NCBI RefSeq assembly: GCF_002250505.1
Contig: NZ_NJGY01000003.1
Span: forward strand, 851,287 to 915,286
Length of the DNA: 64,000 nt
Reading direction: 5' to 3'
Source of the DNA: Janthinobacterium sp. PC23-8
GTDB lineage: Bacteria > Pseudomonadota > Gammaproteobacteria > Burkholderiales > Burkholderiaceae_D
Numbering within the stretch: the first letter of the stretch is position 1; each line of letters starts with the position of its first letter. Position numbers and translations under genes: made by a program. Positions 17,297 to 26,083 of this stretch are shown one piece after another. The notes under the pieces were generated by a model. That model saw only the letters and a program-made list of their open reading frames with translations, was not told the DNA's origin and searched no databases.

Positions 17297-17817
17297 GCGC
17301 GCCTCCGGAACATCAGCGTGACCTGTCCCAGTTCGATGCCGAACTTGCCCATGCTGGCGCGGTTGATCATGGTGCAGTCGTCGATCAGGAACATCCAGTC
17401 GTCGAAGCGCATTTCATAGGTCGTGCCGTCGACCGGCAGCAGCAGCGTGTACTGCCAGCGCAGCGCGTTGCCGGCCACTTCGCCCACCGCTTCGCCCTTG
17501 ACGTCGTCCGCGCGGCCGCGCCACAGTCCGTCCTGGCCGCGCGCCAGCCGCCACACGCGTCGCGATTTGCTGCCGTCATCGTAGCGGAACTGTTCATCGA
17601 GGATCAGCGTGCCATCGCCCGGGGTGCCGGTGATGACCACGTGGAAGCGCTTGACCACGTCGCCGCCGCGGCGCTGGAACATGCCCCAGGCGTCCGTGGT
17701 GCCGCTGAAGTAGGCGGCCAGGTCGAGCGCCGGCTGCTGCGCCTTGTATTGCTGCACGTCGGGGCCGGCACAGCCGGCGATCAAGGCCAGCAGCAGCCCG
17801 GCCAACAGGTTTTTCAT
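17284..17817 (-). CDS. DUF3833-family lipoprotein
   Basis: 177 residues. MKNLLAGLLLALIAGC is a lipoprotein signal with Cys at 16. The mature part matches the DUF3833 pattern: LDLAAYFSGTTDAWGMFQRRGGDVVKRF, VITGTPGDGTLILDEQFRYDDG, RVWRL, YTLLLPVDGTTYEMRFDDWMF and an MGKFGIELGQVTLMF ending. It is a predicted periplasmic-face lipoprotein of unknown biochemistry that regularly accompanies cfa-like and DUF1365 genes. The ATG overlaps the upstream MFS stop by 4 bp (ATGA) and the end overlaps the SDR start by 13 bp. Confidence 0.85.
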   Translation of the reverse strand: MKNLLAGLLLALIAGCAGPDVQQYKAQQPALDLAAYFSGTTDAWGMFQRRGGDVVKRFHVVITGTPGDGTLILDEQFRYDDGSKSRRVWRLARGQDGLWRGRADDVKGEAVGEVAGNALRWQYTLLLPVDGTTYEMRFDDWMFLIDDCTMINRASMGKFGIELGQVTLMFRRRACAP

Positions 17818-19103
17818 GGTGAACTCCGGTAAGGCGCAACGGGAAAAGTCGATGGCAGGCCACGCCACAGGGTGGCCATGGCCAGCAGTTTCAAGGTACA
17901 GGGCAGCGCCGCATACACCAGGGCCAGCGCCAGGCCGCCCGGCATGCCGGGGCGGTAGCCCAGCATGGCCAGCAGCGGCAAGGCCAGGCCGGACAGGGCC
18001 AGTGCCAGCTTGCCGGCCAGCGTCAGCACGCCGTAGTAGGCGCCGGCCGGCTCGTCGGCCGGGATCATGCCGGCCAGCAGCACCGGCGGCATCGCCAGGT
18101 CGGCGCCCAGCGCCGCGCCGGCGGCGAGGCAGACCGCAAAATAGGGCAGCACGTCGCCCTGGCCCAGCAGCGCGGCGCCGGCAAAGCTGGCGATGGCCAG
18201 GCCCATGCCCAGGCGCCAGCAGGACAGCACGCCGATGCGGCGCGCCAGCGCGGTCCACAGCGGCAGGGCGCAGGCGGCGGCGACGAAGTAGCAGCCCAAG
18301 AAGGCGCCGGCCAGCGGCGCCGAGCGCAGCTGGTCACTGATGAAAAACAGCGCCAGCGTAGCCGGCAGCGACACCGAGCAGGCGTTGAGAAAATACGGCG
18401 CCAGCAGGCGCCGGAAGCTGCGGTTGGCGGCCACGCGGCGCAGCGCGGCGCGCCAGTGCTGCGCCGGCTGCTGCGCCACCGGCCAGGCCGGCGCCAGCGT
18501 CAGCAGTGCCAGCAGCGCCAGCAGCAACAGCGCCGCGAACGCCAGGCTGTACAGCCCCATGCCGGTCGCGATGCCGGCGGCCGGTCCGCTCATCACGGCG
18601 GCCGGAATCACGCTGGCGAGAACCATGCCCGCCAGCCCCGCGCCCTCGCGCCAGGCCGCCGCCGGCAACAGCGCGGCGCCGGACGGCAGGCGAGCGCCCC
18701 ACGCGAGGTAGGCGATATTGACCATGCTGTGGGCGCCGTAGGCCAGCGCCAGCATCGCCGCCAGCCACCAGCTTGCCGCCAGGACCGTGGTGGGCGGTTG
18801 CCACAGGCCGGCAAAGGCCAGCGCCAGCAGCAGGCCCGACAGCGCCATCCAGCGCGTCATGCCGCCGCGCAGGCGGTCGATGACGTGGCCGAGCAGCGGG
18901 TCCTGCAGCGTGTCGAACAGGCGCGCCGCAAACAGGATCCAGCCGACCTGCGCCAGGCCGACGCCGCGCACCGCACTGTAATATGAGGCCACTTGCACAT
19001 ACACGGGCAGCGCAGCCATGGCCAGCGGCATGCCGAGCAGGCCATAGGCGGCCAGGCGCCAGGCCGCCGCGTCAGGCCTTTTCGAGCAGGAACTGGACGA
19101 CAT
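17814..19103 (-). CDS. MFS transporter of the GPH (sugar/cation symporter-like) type
   Basis: 429 residues from the ATG at 19103, preceded by GAGGGGAG. The frame is open upstream to 19265, but that part reads antisense-like and lies inside cfa. About 12 hydrophobic helices are visible, with FDTLQDPLLGHVIDRLRGG after helix 2, characteristic of the GPH/MFS_2 group, and YGAHSMVNIAYLAWGARL. The substrate is unknown. In this lipid operon a flippase-like or lipid-precursor transport function is plausible but unproven. It overlaps the end of cfa by 32 bp. Confidence 0.82.
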   Translation of the reverse strand: MSSSSCSKRPDAAAWRLAAYGLLGMPLAMAALPVYVQVASYYSAVRGVGLAQVGWILFAARLFDTLQDPLLGHVIDRLRGGMTRWMALSGLLLALAFAGLWQPPTTVLAASWWLAAMLALAYGAHSMVNIAYLAWGARLPSGAALLPAAAWREGAGLAGMVLASVIPAAVMSGPAAGIATGMGLYSLAFAALLLLALLALLTLAPAWPVAQQPAQHWRAALRRVAANRSFRRLLAPYFLNACSVSLPATLALFFISDQLRSAPLAGAFLGCYFVAAACALPLWTALARRIGVLSCWRLGMGLAIASFAGAALLGQGDVLPYFAVCLAAGAALGADLAMPPVLLAGMIPADEPAGAYYGVLTLAGKLALALSGLALPLLAMLGYRPGMPGGLALALVYAALPCTLKLLAMATLWRGLPSTFPVAPYRSSP

Positions 19104-20277
19104 CGGTTCTCCCCTCGTCAAAGGCGGCCTCGCAGTAGGCGAAGTACATCTGCCAGACGCGCATGAAGTGCTGGTCGAACCCCTGTTCGGCAATCTCGTG
19201 CTCGGTAGCGCGGCAGCGGGCGTCCCAGCGGCGCAGCGTTTCGGCATAGTCGCGGCCAAACGCATGGCGCTGCAGCGGGCGCAGGCCGCACAGGCCGGCC
19301 TGGCGCTCGAAGCGCTCGATGCTCGGCAGCATGCCGCCCGGGAAAATATACTGCTGGATGAAATCGGTGCTGCTGCGGTAGCGCTCGAAATACTGTTCGC
19401 CGATGGTGATCGTCTGCACCAGCGCCTGGCCGCCCGGTTTCAGGCGCGCCGCCACGGTGCTGAAATACTGCGGCCAGTAGCGCTCGCCGACCGCCTCGAA
19501 CATTTCGATCGAGACCACGGCGTCGTAGTGGCCATCGAGGTCGCGGTAGTCGCACAGGTCGAGCCGGACGCGGTCCTGCAGCGCCAGCTCATCGATACGG
19601 CCACGGGCGATCTCGAGCTGCGACGGCGAGATCGTCACGCCGTGCACATGGATGCCTTGCAGCGCCGCATATTCGGCAAAGCCGCCCCATCCGCAGCCAA
19701 TTTCCAGCACGCGCTGGCCCGGTTGCAGTTGCAGCGTATCGATGATGCGCTGGTATTTGCGCTGCTGCGCCACCAGCAGCGGCAAACTGTAGTCGCCGTC
19801 GAACAGCGCGCTCGAGTAGGTCCAGCTGGCGTCGAGCCACAGGCGGTAGAAATCGTTGCCGATGTCGTAGTGGGCATGGATGTTGCGCTCGCTGCCCTTG
19901 CGCGTATTTGGCCGCAGCCAGTGCCGCAGGCGGTACCAGCAGCGTGCCAGCGCGCCGCCGAACAGCAGCTGGTTCAGCGTTGCTTCGTTGGCAAGTGCCA
20001 GGCGCAGCAGCGCCGTCAGGTCGGGCGTGCCGACCATGCCGGCGGCATACGCCTCGGCAAAGCCGATGTCGCCGGCGCGCAGCATGCGCTGGCAGGCGCG
20101 CCAGTCGTGCAGTTGCAGGGTGGCGCCCGACACCGCATGGGCGTCGCCAAACACCATGCGCGTGTTGCACGGCGTGATCAGTTCGAGGTGCCCGTGGCGC
20201 AGATTGTTCAACAGCGAGAGGAACAGGCGGGCGCCGGCGGGCGCCGACACTGGTATGGTCGACAAGGTACGATTCAT
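19072..20277 (-). CDS. cfa: Cyclopropane-fatty-acyl-phospholipid synthase family methyltransferase
   Basis: 401 residues. A ~110-residue N-terminal lipid-binding region is followed by the SAM methyltransferase domain: HYDIGNDFYRLWLD, the FDGDYSLPLLVAQQRKY segment, SAM motif I VLEIGCGWGGF near 180-191, VSIEMFEAVG, and FIQQYIFPGGMLPS. The family methylates the double bond of unsaturated acyl chains in phospholipids using SAM. The operon context (FAD oxidoreductase, DUF1365, DUF3833, SDR) is that of a modified-fatty-acid pathway as known from alpha- and gammaproteobacteria, so the product may be a further modified acyl chain rather than a simple cyclopropane. Its ATG overlaps the DUF1365 stop (ATGA). 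Confidence 0.92.
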   Translation of the reverse strand: MNRTLSTIPVSAPAGARLFLSLLNNLRHGHLELITPCNTRMVFGDAHAVSGATLQLHDWRACQRMLRAGDIGFAEAYAAGMVGTPDLTALLRLALANEATLNQLLFGGALARCWYRLRHWLRPNTRKGSERNIHAHYDIGNDFYRLWLDASWTYSSALFDGDYSLPLLVAQQRKYQRIIDTLQLQPGQRVLEIGCGWGGFAEYAALQGIHVHGVTISPSQLEIARGRIDELALQDRVRLDLCDYRDLDGHYDAVVSIEMFEAVGERYWPQYFSTVAARLKPGGQALVQTITIGEQYFERYRSSTDFIQQYIFPGGMLPSIERFERQAGLCGLRPLQRHAFGRDYAETLRRWDARCRATEHEIAEQGFDQHFMRVWQMYFAYCEAAFDEGRTDVVQFLLEKA

Positions 20278-21047
20278 TGCTCATGCTCCTGACGCATGGT
20301 GATGGGACGGATGGGGGCCGGTGGTTTGCTGTAAAACGGTACGTGCTTGAGCCATAGCCTCAAGGCCTGCCAGTGGATGCGCACGACGATGCCGATGCCC
20401 AGCAGCGGGTAGCGCAGCAGCGCGCCGAGCGCGCCGCGATCGGTCAGCGGCACCGGGCGCCCGCTGAGCGCGGTCTTGAGCAGCAGGCCTGCGTCGTCGT
20501 GATAGTCAAGCCCCGTGTAATGGTGTGCGCCACCGAGCCGGAAACGGAAGCGGTAGTGGCCCTGTACCTGGCAGAACGGCGATACATGCAACTGCTTGAC
20601 GCAGGCGGCGCGCTCCTGGCCCGCCTCGCCGGTGATGCGCAGCAGGTAGCGGTGCGACTCGCCAAATGTGTTGTTGACCTCCGCCAGCACGGCGCGCAGC
20701 CGGCCGCCGGCGTCGTGGCAATGCCAGAAGCTGACGGGATTGAAGACGTAGCCGGCCACGCGCGGGAAGGTCTGCAGCCAGATCTCGCCATCGGCGTCGA
20801 TTTCGTGTTCCAGCAGCAGCGCGCGCATCCATCGCTCCAGGCTGGAGCCGTCGCGCGGACCATGATCACGGCGGCGGATCGACAGCGGCCGCCAGCGATC
20901 CACGCCGAACCAGCGGCCATTGCACTGGTCGAGCCGGGCCAGGTTCAGGCGCACATAGAACACGGGATAGACGAAGCGGTGCGTCACGGGGCGCAGGCGC
21001 ACATGGACTACCTGGCCGCGTACCAGCTGGGCGGGGCTGCCGTTCAT
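20274..21047 (-). CDS. DUF1365 family protein
   Basis: 257 residues from the ATG at 21047, which overlaps the stop of the FAD oxidoreductase (ATGA). The family pattern is clear: VVHVRLRPVTHRFVYPVFYVRLNL near the start, VWLQT-like IWLQTFPRVAGYVFNPVSFWHCHD with its NPVSF core, VNNTFGESHRYLL, and KQLHVSPFCQVQGHYRFRF. The function is unknown, but it nearly always accompanies the FAD oxidoreductase and cfa-like genes. A hydrophobic C-terminal stretch (LLRYPLLGIGIVVRIHWQALRLWL) suggests membrane association. Confidence 0.9.
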   Translation of the reverse strand: MNGSPAQLVRGQVVHVRLRPVTHRFVYPVFYVRLNLARLDQCNGRWFGVDRWRPLSIRRRDHGPRDGSSLERWMRALLLEHEIDADGEIWLQTFPRVAGYVFNPVSFWHCHDAGGRLRAVLAEVNNTFGESHRYLLRITGEAGQERAACVKQLHVSPFCQVQGHYRFRFRLGGAHHYTGLDYHDDAGLLLKTALSGRPVPLTDRGALGALLRYPLLGIGIVVRIHWQALRLWLKHVPFYSKPPAPIRPITMRQEHEQ

Positions 21048-22324
21048 GCCAGCGTGGCCCACGCCGGCGCCACATCGAACGCCGTGGCGATGCGCAGCGC
21101 CGATTTCAGTCCGTCCTCGTGGAAGCCGTAGCCGGTCCAGGCGCCCGCGTACCAGACGCCGCCGCTGCCCTGGATGTGCGCCAGCTGCTGTTGCGAGCGG
21201 ATCGTGGAATGGTCCATGATCGGATGGGCATAGTCGAATTTGTCCAGCACCGTGCCGGCTGCCGGCAGGACATGCGGGTTGAGCGTGACCATCACCGGGG
21301 TGTCGAAGGGCAGCGCCTGCAGCTGGTTCAGCCAGTAGCTCACGCACACCGGGCGCTGGCCGGCCGCTGCGGCGCCCGCCAGGTAATTCCAGGCGGACCA
21401 GACCTTGCGCCTGCGCGGCATCAGCCTGGTGTCGGTGTGCAGCCAGGCGGCATTGGGCTGGTAGCGCACGCCGCCCAGGATGGCGCGTTCGTTTTCGCTG
21501 GCGTCGGCCAGCATGGCCAGCGTGGTGGGCGCATGCGTGGCCAGCACTGCGGCGTCGAAGCGTTCCGTGCCGGCGGCGCTGGTCACGAGCACTGCGCCGC
21601 CCTTGCGCCGCACCGAACGCACCGCGCTGCGCAGCCGGCAGTCGGGCAGGGTGGCGGCGATTTTGTCTACATACTGGCGCGCGCCGCCGGCCACCGTGCG
21701 CCATTGCGGCCGCTTGCTGACCTGCAGCAAGCGGTGATTGAGGCAAAAGCGCAGGAAGGTCGCGGCGGGAAAGCGCAGGATGTCGTTCGGCGAACTGGAC
21801 CAGATCGCCGCCGCCATCGGCAGCAGGTAGGCGTCGCGAAAGCGCGTGCCGTAGCCCTCGCGCTGCAGCAACTGGCCCAGCGTCAGGCCGGTCGCGTCCG
21901 CCAGTTCGAGGAAGCGCGCCGCATGGCCGTTGAAATGCAGGATGTCGCGCAGCATGGCCAGGAACGACGGCGACAGCGCGTTGGCGCGCTGGGCGAAGAC
22001 AGTATCGATGCTGGTGCCGGCCCATTCCAGCGCGCCGCCGTCCATCGACACGCCAAACGACATGTCGCTGGCGATGCTGGCCACGCCCAGTTCGCCGAAC
22101 AGGGCCACCAGGTTCGGATAGGTATGGTCGTTGTAGACCAGGAAGCCGGTATCGACGCCGTGGGTGCGACCTTCGAGCGTCACGTCGACGGTATGGGTGT
22201 GGCCACCCAGGTAGTCGCCCGCTTCGAACAGCACCACATCATGCTGGTGCCGGAGGAAGTAGGCGCTGGCCAGTCCGGCGATGCCGGAGCCGATGATGGC
22301 GATACGTTTGCGTGTGAGAGTCAT
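21044..22324 (-). CDS. FAD-dependent amine-oxidase-like oxidoreductase
   Basis: 426 residues. IAIIGSGIAGLASAYFLR at 8-25 is the FAD-binding GxGxxG. It is followed by LFEAGDYLGGHTHTVDV, the usual second dinucleotide-contact strand and GG motif of flavin amine oxidase-type proteins. The C-terminal end GSGGVWYAGAWTGYGFHEDGLKSA is the second FAD-contact segment. Such proteins at the head of cfa/DUF1365 operons are thought to desaturate or oxidise acyl chains; the exact reaction here is inferred. It is the first gene of the seven-gene operon, divergent from the TetR gene with a 97-bp gap that holds the inverted repeat at 22394. Confidence 0.88.
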   Translation of the reverse strand: MTLTRKRIAIIGSGIAGLASAYFLRHQHDVVLFEAGDYLGGHTHTVDVTLEGRTHGVDTGFLVYNDHTYPNLVALFGELGVASIASDMSFGVSMDGGALEWAGTSIDTVFAQRANALSPSFLAMLRDILHFNGHAARFLELADATGLTLGQLLQREGYGTRFRDAYLLPMAAAIWSSSPNDILRFPAATFLRFCLNHRLLQVSKRPQWRTVAGGARQYVDKIAATLPDCRLRSAVRSVRRKGGAVLVTSAAGTERFDAAVLATHAPTTLAMLADASENERAILGGVRYQPNAAWLHTDTRLMPRRRKVWSAWNYLAGAAAAGQRPVCVSYWLNQLQALPFDTPVMVTLNPHVLPAAGTVLDKFDYAHPIMDHSTIRSQQQLAHIQGSGGVWYAGAWTGYGFHEDGLKSALRIATAFDVAPAWATLA

Positions 22325-22393
22325 GTGATTTTCTTTGTTATCATGGTCGCAGTTCTACCGGTGTGATAATATTACTACTGACCAACAACAAAA

Positions 22394-22409
22394 GCTACTG
22401 ATTAGTAGC
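22394..22409. promoter_or_regulatory. Perfect inverted repeat, probable TetR operator
   Basis: GCTACTGATTAGTAGC has 6-bp perfect arms with a 4-bp spacer, 13 bp before the TetR start and 70 bp before the divergent lipid operon. An additional partial half site (TACTACTGA) lies about 20 bp away. Size and place fit autoregulation of the TetR gene and control of the operon. Confidence 0.6.
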
Positions 22410-22421
22410 GGAAATTTACCG

Positions 22422-23027
22422 ATGAGTATTCTTCCAAGACTGAGCTTCAAGAATCAAGCCTTCAAATTGCGCGAAAGCGCGATCCTCGATGCGACCACCT
22501 CGGTGCTCAGCCAGAAGGGCTATGACCTGATGACCATGGACGATGTCGCCGGCGCCGTCGGTATTTCCAAGCCCAGCCTGTACAAGCACTTCAAGTCCAA
22601 GGAGGAGCTGGTGGGGGAGGCGCTGATACGCCTGCTCGATGGCGCGCTCGATTACGTGGCGGCGCTCGATCCCTCGCACGGGCCGGTGCACAAGCTGTCG
22701 TCCCTGCTGGAGTGGGCCTTGCGCGTGCGCCTCGATGGCGGCTTGCCGTTCCTGCCGTCGACCAGCCCGCACGTGCGCGACATGTTGATCCGCAATGTGA
22801 AGTACATGCTGCGCATCATGAAGCTGAACCGGCAACTGGAGGCCCTGGTGAAGCAGGCGCAGCAGCAAGGACTGCTGAGCCGGGAGCTGCCGACCGACGT
22901 CATCTTGTACAGCTACTATGCGCGCACCTGCGATCCGGCCGTCGAATACCTGCAGAAATACAGCAAGATGGCAAACGACGATATCGTGCAGCACATGCTG
23001 AAGGTGACGTTTGACGGCTTCCATTGA
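22422..23027 (+). CDS. TetR/AcrR family transcriptional regulator
   Basis: 201 residues from the ATG at 22422. A longer frame from 22335 would translate the operator and is rejected. The N-terminal DNA-binding domain has ILDATTSVLSQKGYDLMTM and the helix-turn-helix VAGAVGISKPSLYKHFKSKEEL at about 42-63. The C-terminal ligand-binding part ends in SYYARTCDPAVEYLQKY. The ligand is unknown but, given the neighbour operon, a fatty acid or acyl derivative is plausible. Many similar lipid operons are instead controlled by an ECF sigma/ChrR pair; none is seen here. A terminator follows at 23088. Confidence 0.88.
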   Translation: MSILPRLSFKNQAFKLRESAILDATTSVLSQKGYDLMTMDDVAGAVGISKPSLYKHFKSKEELVGEALIRLLDGALDYVAALDPSHGPVHKLSSLLEWALRVRLDGGLPFLPSTSPHVRDMLIRNVKYMLRIMKLNRQLEALVKQAQQQGLLSRELPTDVILYSYYARTCDPAVEYLQKYSKMANDDIVQHMLKVTFDGFH

Positions 23028-23087
23028 AACTGGCGCTGCCCGATGAGGGAACGCTTACGCCCTGCGCGTGACAGTCATTCTGATATC

Positions 23088-23116
23088 AAAGGCGACCAAG
23101 GTCGCCTTCTTCTTTT
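23088..23116 (+). terminator. Rho-independent terminator after the TetR gene
   Basis: The hairpin GGCGACC / AA / GGTCGCC is preceded by AAA and followed by TTCTTCTTTT. It lies 60 bp after the TetR stop. The remaining sequence up to 23288 shows no gene. Confidence 0.75.
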
Positions 23117-23287
23117 CAACGGCCTCCTGGATCGGCTGTCCGAGCGTCGCATCCATGCGCCGCCGGGCCACTGTGGCGCGCCGTGTCTTTATTGCACCTG
23201 ACCTCCCAATTGGTACATGACGCCGCGCCGGCGCCGTCCCTACACTGGACTGGCTGTATCCAATAAAAACTTAAATCAGGAGTAATC

Positions 23288-25033
23288 ATGCAATTGAAAA
23301 CACCTACGTTGCGCCACCTCGTCGCCGGGCTGTTCGGCGTGCTGGCGCTGGCGTCGGCCGGCGCGGCGCCACCCAAGCCGCAAGCGGCGGACCTGGTGGT
23401 GCGCAACGGCCAGATCCGCACCATGGCCAGGCCGGCCGAACAAGTGCAGGCGTTTGCCGTGCGCGACGGCCGCTACGTCGCTGTCGGCAGCAACGCCGCC
23501 ATCGACCGCCTGGTCGGCCCCGCCACGCGCGTGGTCGATCTGGCCGGCGCCATGGTCATGCCGGGCATTAACGATGTCCACATGCATCCGCTCGACGGCT
23601 CTTACGAGGACCTGTTCTCCTGCAATTTCGGGCCGGAAAGCGGTCTGCCGCAAATCCTTGCCCGCGTGACCGACTGCGCCAGCCGCGCTGCGCCCGGCGA
23701 CTGGATCGTCGGCGGCGCCTGGGGCGGCGCGCTGCTGACCAAGCTGTCGACGCCGGCCGCGCTCGCCGAGCTCGACCGCGTCAGCGCCGGCCATCCGGTG
23801 GTGTTGCGCGACGACTCCTTCCACAACCGCTGGGTCAATAGCGCCGCGCTCGGCCTGGCCGGCATCACGGCCACCAGCGTTTCGCCGGGCAACGGCGTGA
23901 TCGAGAAGGACCCTGCCAGCGGCGCGCCGACCGGCATGCTCAAGGAATTCGCCGCCTTCGCCACGATCGAGCAGGCCATTCCGGCGCGCACCGAGGCGCG
24001 CCTGGCACAGGCGGCGGCCGCCGCCGGCGCCAAGCTGAGCGCCTTTGGCATCACCGCCGTCCAGGATGGCTACGACAACGCGGCGATGCTCAAAGTGTGG
24101 CGCCAGACCGACCTTGACGGCAAGCTGCCCTTGCACATGGTGGCCTCGCTGGCGTCGTCGCCGTCGGCCAGCCCGGACGATCCGGCCACGCTGGCGCTGC
24201 TTGACGCCCGCCCCGGCCTGGCCAGCCCCCATCTGCACCCGACCTTCGTCAAGCTGTTTCTCGACGGCGTGCCGCCGGCCCGCACCGCCGAGTTTCTCAG
24301 CCCCTACCTGCCCGACCAGGAGCACGGCGCCCACTTCCACGGCAAGAGCAACTACACCCGCGCGCAACTGGCCGACTGGCTCACGGCGCTCGACAGGCGC
24401 GGCATCGCCGTCAAGATGCACGCCACCGGCGACGGCTCGCTGCGCCTGGCGCTCGACGCCATCGCCGACGTACGCAAGCGCAACGGCATGCCGGGGCAGC
24501 GCCACCAGATCGCCCACGCGTCGTTCATCGCCGACAGCGACATCGGCCGCTTCAGGCAACTGAACGTGACGGCCGATATCTCGCCGATGCTGTGGTATCC
24601 GACCGGCCCTGGCATGGCCATGAACGCCGTCATCGGTCCCGAGCGCGCCAACCACATCTTCCCGGTACGCAGCCTGGTCAAGGCCGGCGCGCTGGTCGCC
24701 GGCGGCTCCGACTGGCCGGCCGGCCAGGCCACGCCCGACCCCTGGCTCGGCATCGAAGGCCTGGTCACGCGCCGCGACCCGCTCGGCCGCATCCCCGGCG
24801 CGCTGTGGCCGGAACAGGCGGTCGACCTCGACACCGCCTTGCGCATCTACACCATCAACAGCGCCACCGCGATGGGCCTGGGCGCCACCACCGGTTCAAT
24901 CGCGCCGGGCAAGTCGGCCGACTTCATCGTGCTGAACCAGAATCTGTACGCCGTGCCGGTCGAACGGATCCATGACACCAGGGTGGAACAGACCTATTTC
25001 CAGGGCCGCCCCGTGTATATCCGACCACGCTGA
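23288..25033 (+). CDS. Secreted amidohydrolase family protein (YtcJ-like)
   Basis: 581 residues with a good AGGAG site 7 nt upstream and an N-terminal signal peptide ending near ASAGAA. The domain order is that of the YtcJ/AER270-like amidohydrolases: a small beta domain (ADLVVRNGQIRTM, RYVAVGSN), metal-binding His98/His100 in NDVHMHPLDG, a mid segment VKLFLDGVPPARTA, KMHATGDGSLR, QIAHASFI and the C-terminal GSDWPAGQATPDPWLGIEGLVTR with the metal-site Asp, then PGKSADFIVLNQN. It hydrolyses an unknown amide or cyclic amide, probably in the periplasm. A probable outer-membrane protein gene follows 72 bp later and a LuxR regulator is convergent with that. Confidence 0.87.
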   Translation: MQLKTPTLRHLVAGLFGVLALASAGAAPPKPQAADLVVRNGQIRTMARPAEQVQAFAVRDGRYVAVGSNAAIDRLVGPATRVVDLAGAMVMPGINDVHMHPLDGSYEDLFSCNFGPESGLPQILARVTDCASRAAPGDWIVGGAWGGALLTKLSTPAALAELDRVSAGHPVVLRDDSFHNRWVNSAALGLAGITATSVSPGNGVIEKDPASGAPTGMLKEFAAFATIEQAIPARTEARLAQAAAAAGAKLSAFGITAVQDGYDNAAMLKVWRQTDLDGKLPLHMVASLASSPSASPDDPATLALLDARPGLASPHLHPTFVKLFLDGVPPARTAEFLSPYLPDQEHGAHFHGKSNYTRAQLADWLTALDRRGIAVKMHATGDGSLRLALDAIADVRKRNGMPGQRHQIAHASFIADSDIGRFRQLNVTADISPMLWYPTGPGMAMNAVIGPERANHIFPVRSLVKAGALVAGGSDWPAGQATPDPWLGIEGLVTRRDPLGRIPGALWPEQAVDLDTALRIYTINSATAMGLGATTGSIAPGKSADFIVLNQNLYAVPVERIHDTRVEQTYFQGRPVYIRPR

Positions 25034-25105
25034 TACATAGCGCCACTCGATCGATCACCGCGCGGCGCCAGCCGGCGCCGCGCCCACCACATTCAAGGAA
25101 TTATC

Positions 25106-26083
25106 ATGCGTTCATTCGTTTCGCGCCACCGTGCGCCGCTTCGTCACGTCCCGACCTTCGCCATCGCACGGCTAACCCCGCAGCTGGCCGCGCTGTGCGC
25201 CACCTTGCTGGCCTGCGGCGCCGCCCACGCCGTCGAAGGCGGCACGCCGATCACCCCGTTCGGCATCTACGATTTCGGCGCCGGCATGTTGCCGCCGCCG
25301 ACGGACCTGCCGGCCGTCGGCGTGCGCACCACCACGTATCACTCCAGCCAGTTGCGCGACAACCAGGGCAAGGCGGTGCCGATCGGCGTCGATCTGACCG
25401 TCAACAGTGTCGGCCTGGTCGCGATCAAAATGACCAGGGCCACCTTCCTGGGCGCCAACTATGGCTATGGCCTGATCGTGCCGGTGATGGACCTGAAGCT
25501 CGACCTGACCATCCCGACTCCGGCCGGTCCGATGCGCCAATCGGGCAGCAAGCGCATGCAGGGCGATATGCAGGTCATGCCGCTGGCGCTGCAATGGGTC
25601 TCGCCGGGCCTGTTCCAGTCGGCGGTGCTGACGGTGCAGGCGCCCACCGGTTCCTACGACAAGTCGCGCCTGGTCAACCCGGGCTCCAACCACTGGACCC
25701 TCGCGCCGTCCTACGGCGTCACCTACATCGGCGCCTCCGGTTTCGAGCTGTCGTCGAACCTGCAGCTGAACTTAAACAGCCGCAACCGCGATACCGGCTA
25801 CCGCTCCGGCGCCGAGTTGCAACATGAGTTCGCTGCAGGCCAGCATGTCGGCGACTATACGTTCGGCGTGGGCGGTTTCATCTATCGCCAGATCAGCGAT
25901 GACCACCTGCACGGCGTCAACGTGAGCAACCGCGCCAGTGTGAACGGGCTCGGCCCCAGCCTGAGTTTCGTGCGCCCCGGCTCGGGCCTGCCCGCCATCT
26001 GGCTGCACGCCTACAAGGAGTTCAACGGCAAGAACCGCTCGCAGGGCACGCAGGTGGCCCTGCGCTTGGCCTTCACGCTGTAA
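25106..26083 (+). CDS. SphA / phenol-degradation MetA-type outer membrane protein
   Basis: 325 residues with a long basic start and a Sec signal ending in GAAHA (about residue 42). The mature protein alternates as in an outer-membrane beta barrel (YGYGLIVPVMDLKLDLTIP, GFELSSNLQLNLNSRNRDTGYRSG, IWLHAYKEFNGKNRSQGTQVAL) and ends with LRLAFTL, a terminal strand with C-terminal hydrophobic residue. The pattern matches the SphA / MetA-pathway family thought to bring hydrophobic compounds across the outer membrane. It is probably co-transcribed with the amidohydrolase, supplying its substrate. The end overlaps the convergent LuxR gene by 11 bp. Confidence 0.78.
   Translation: MRSFVSRHRAPLRHVPTFAIARLTPQLAALCATLLACGAAHAVEGGTPITPFGIYDFGAGMLPPPTDLPAVGVRTTTYHSSQLRDNQGKAVPIGVDLTVNSVGLVAIKMTRATFLGANYGYGLIVPVMDLKLDLTIPTPAGPMRQSGSKRMQGDMQVMPLALQWVSPGLFQSAVLTVQAPTGSYDKSRLVNPGSNHWTLAPSYGVTYIGASGFELSSNLQLNLNSRNRDTGYRSGAELQHEFAAGQHVGDYTFGVGGFIYRQISDDHLHGVNVSNRASVNGLGPSLSFVRPGSGLPAIWLHAYKEFNGKNRSQGTQVALRLAFTL

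Noticed and set aside
23276..24655. 459-codon frame antisense to the amidohydrolase gene
   Set aside because: Shadow frame; the translation is Gly/Arg/His-rich with no domain, and the other strand is a clear amidohydrolase.
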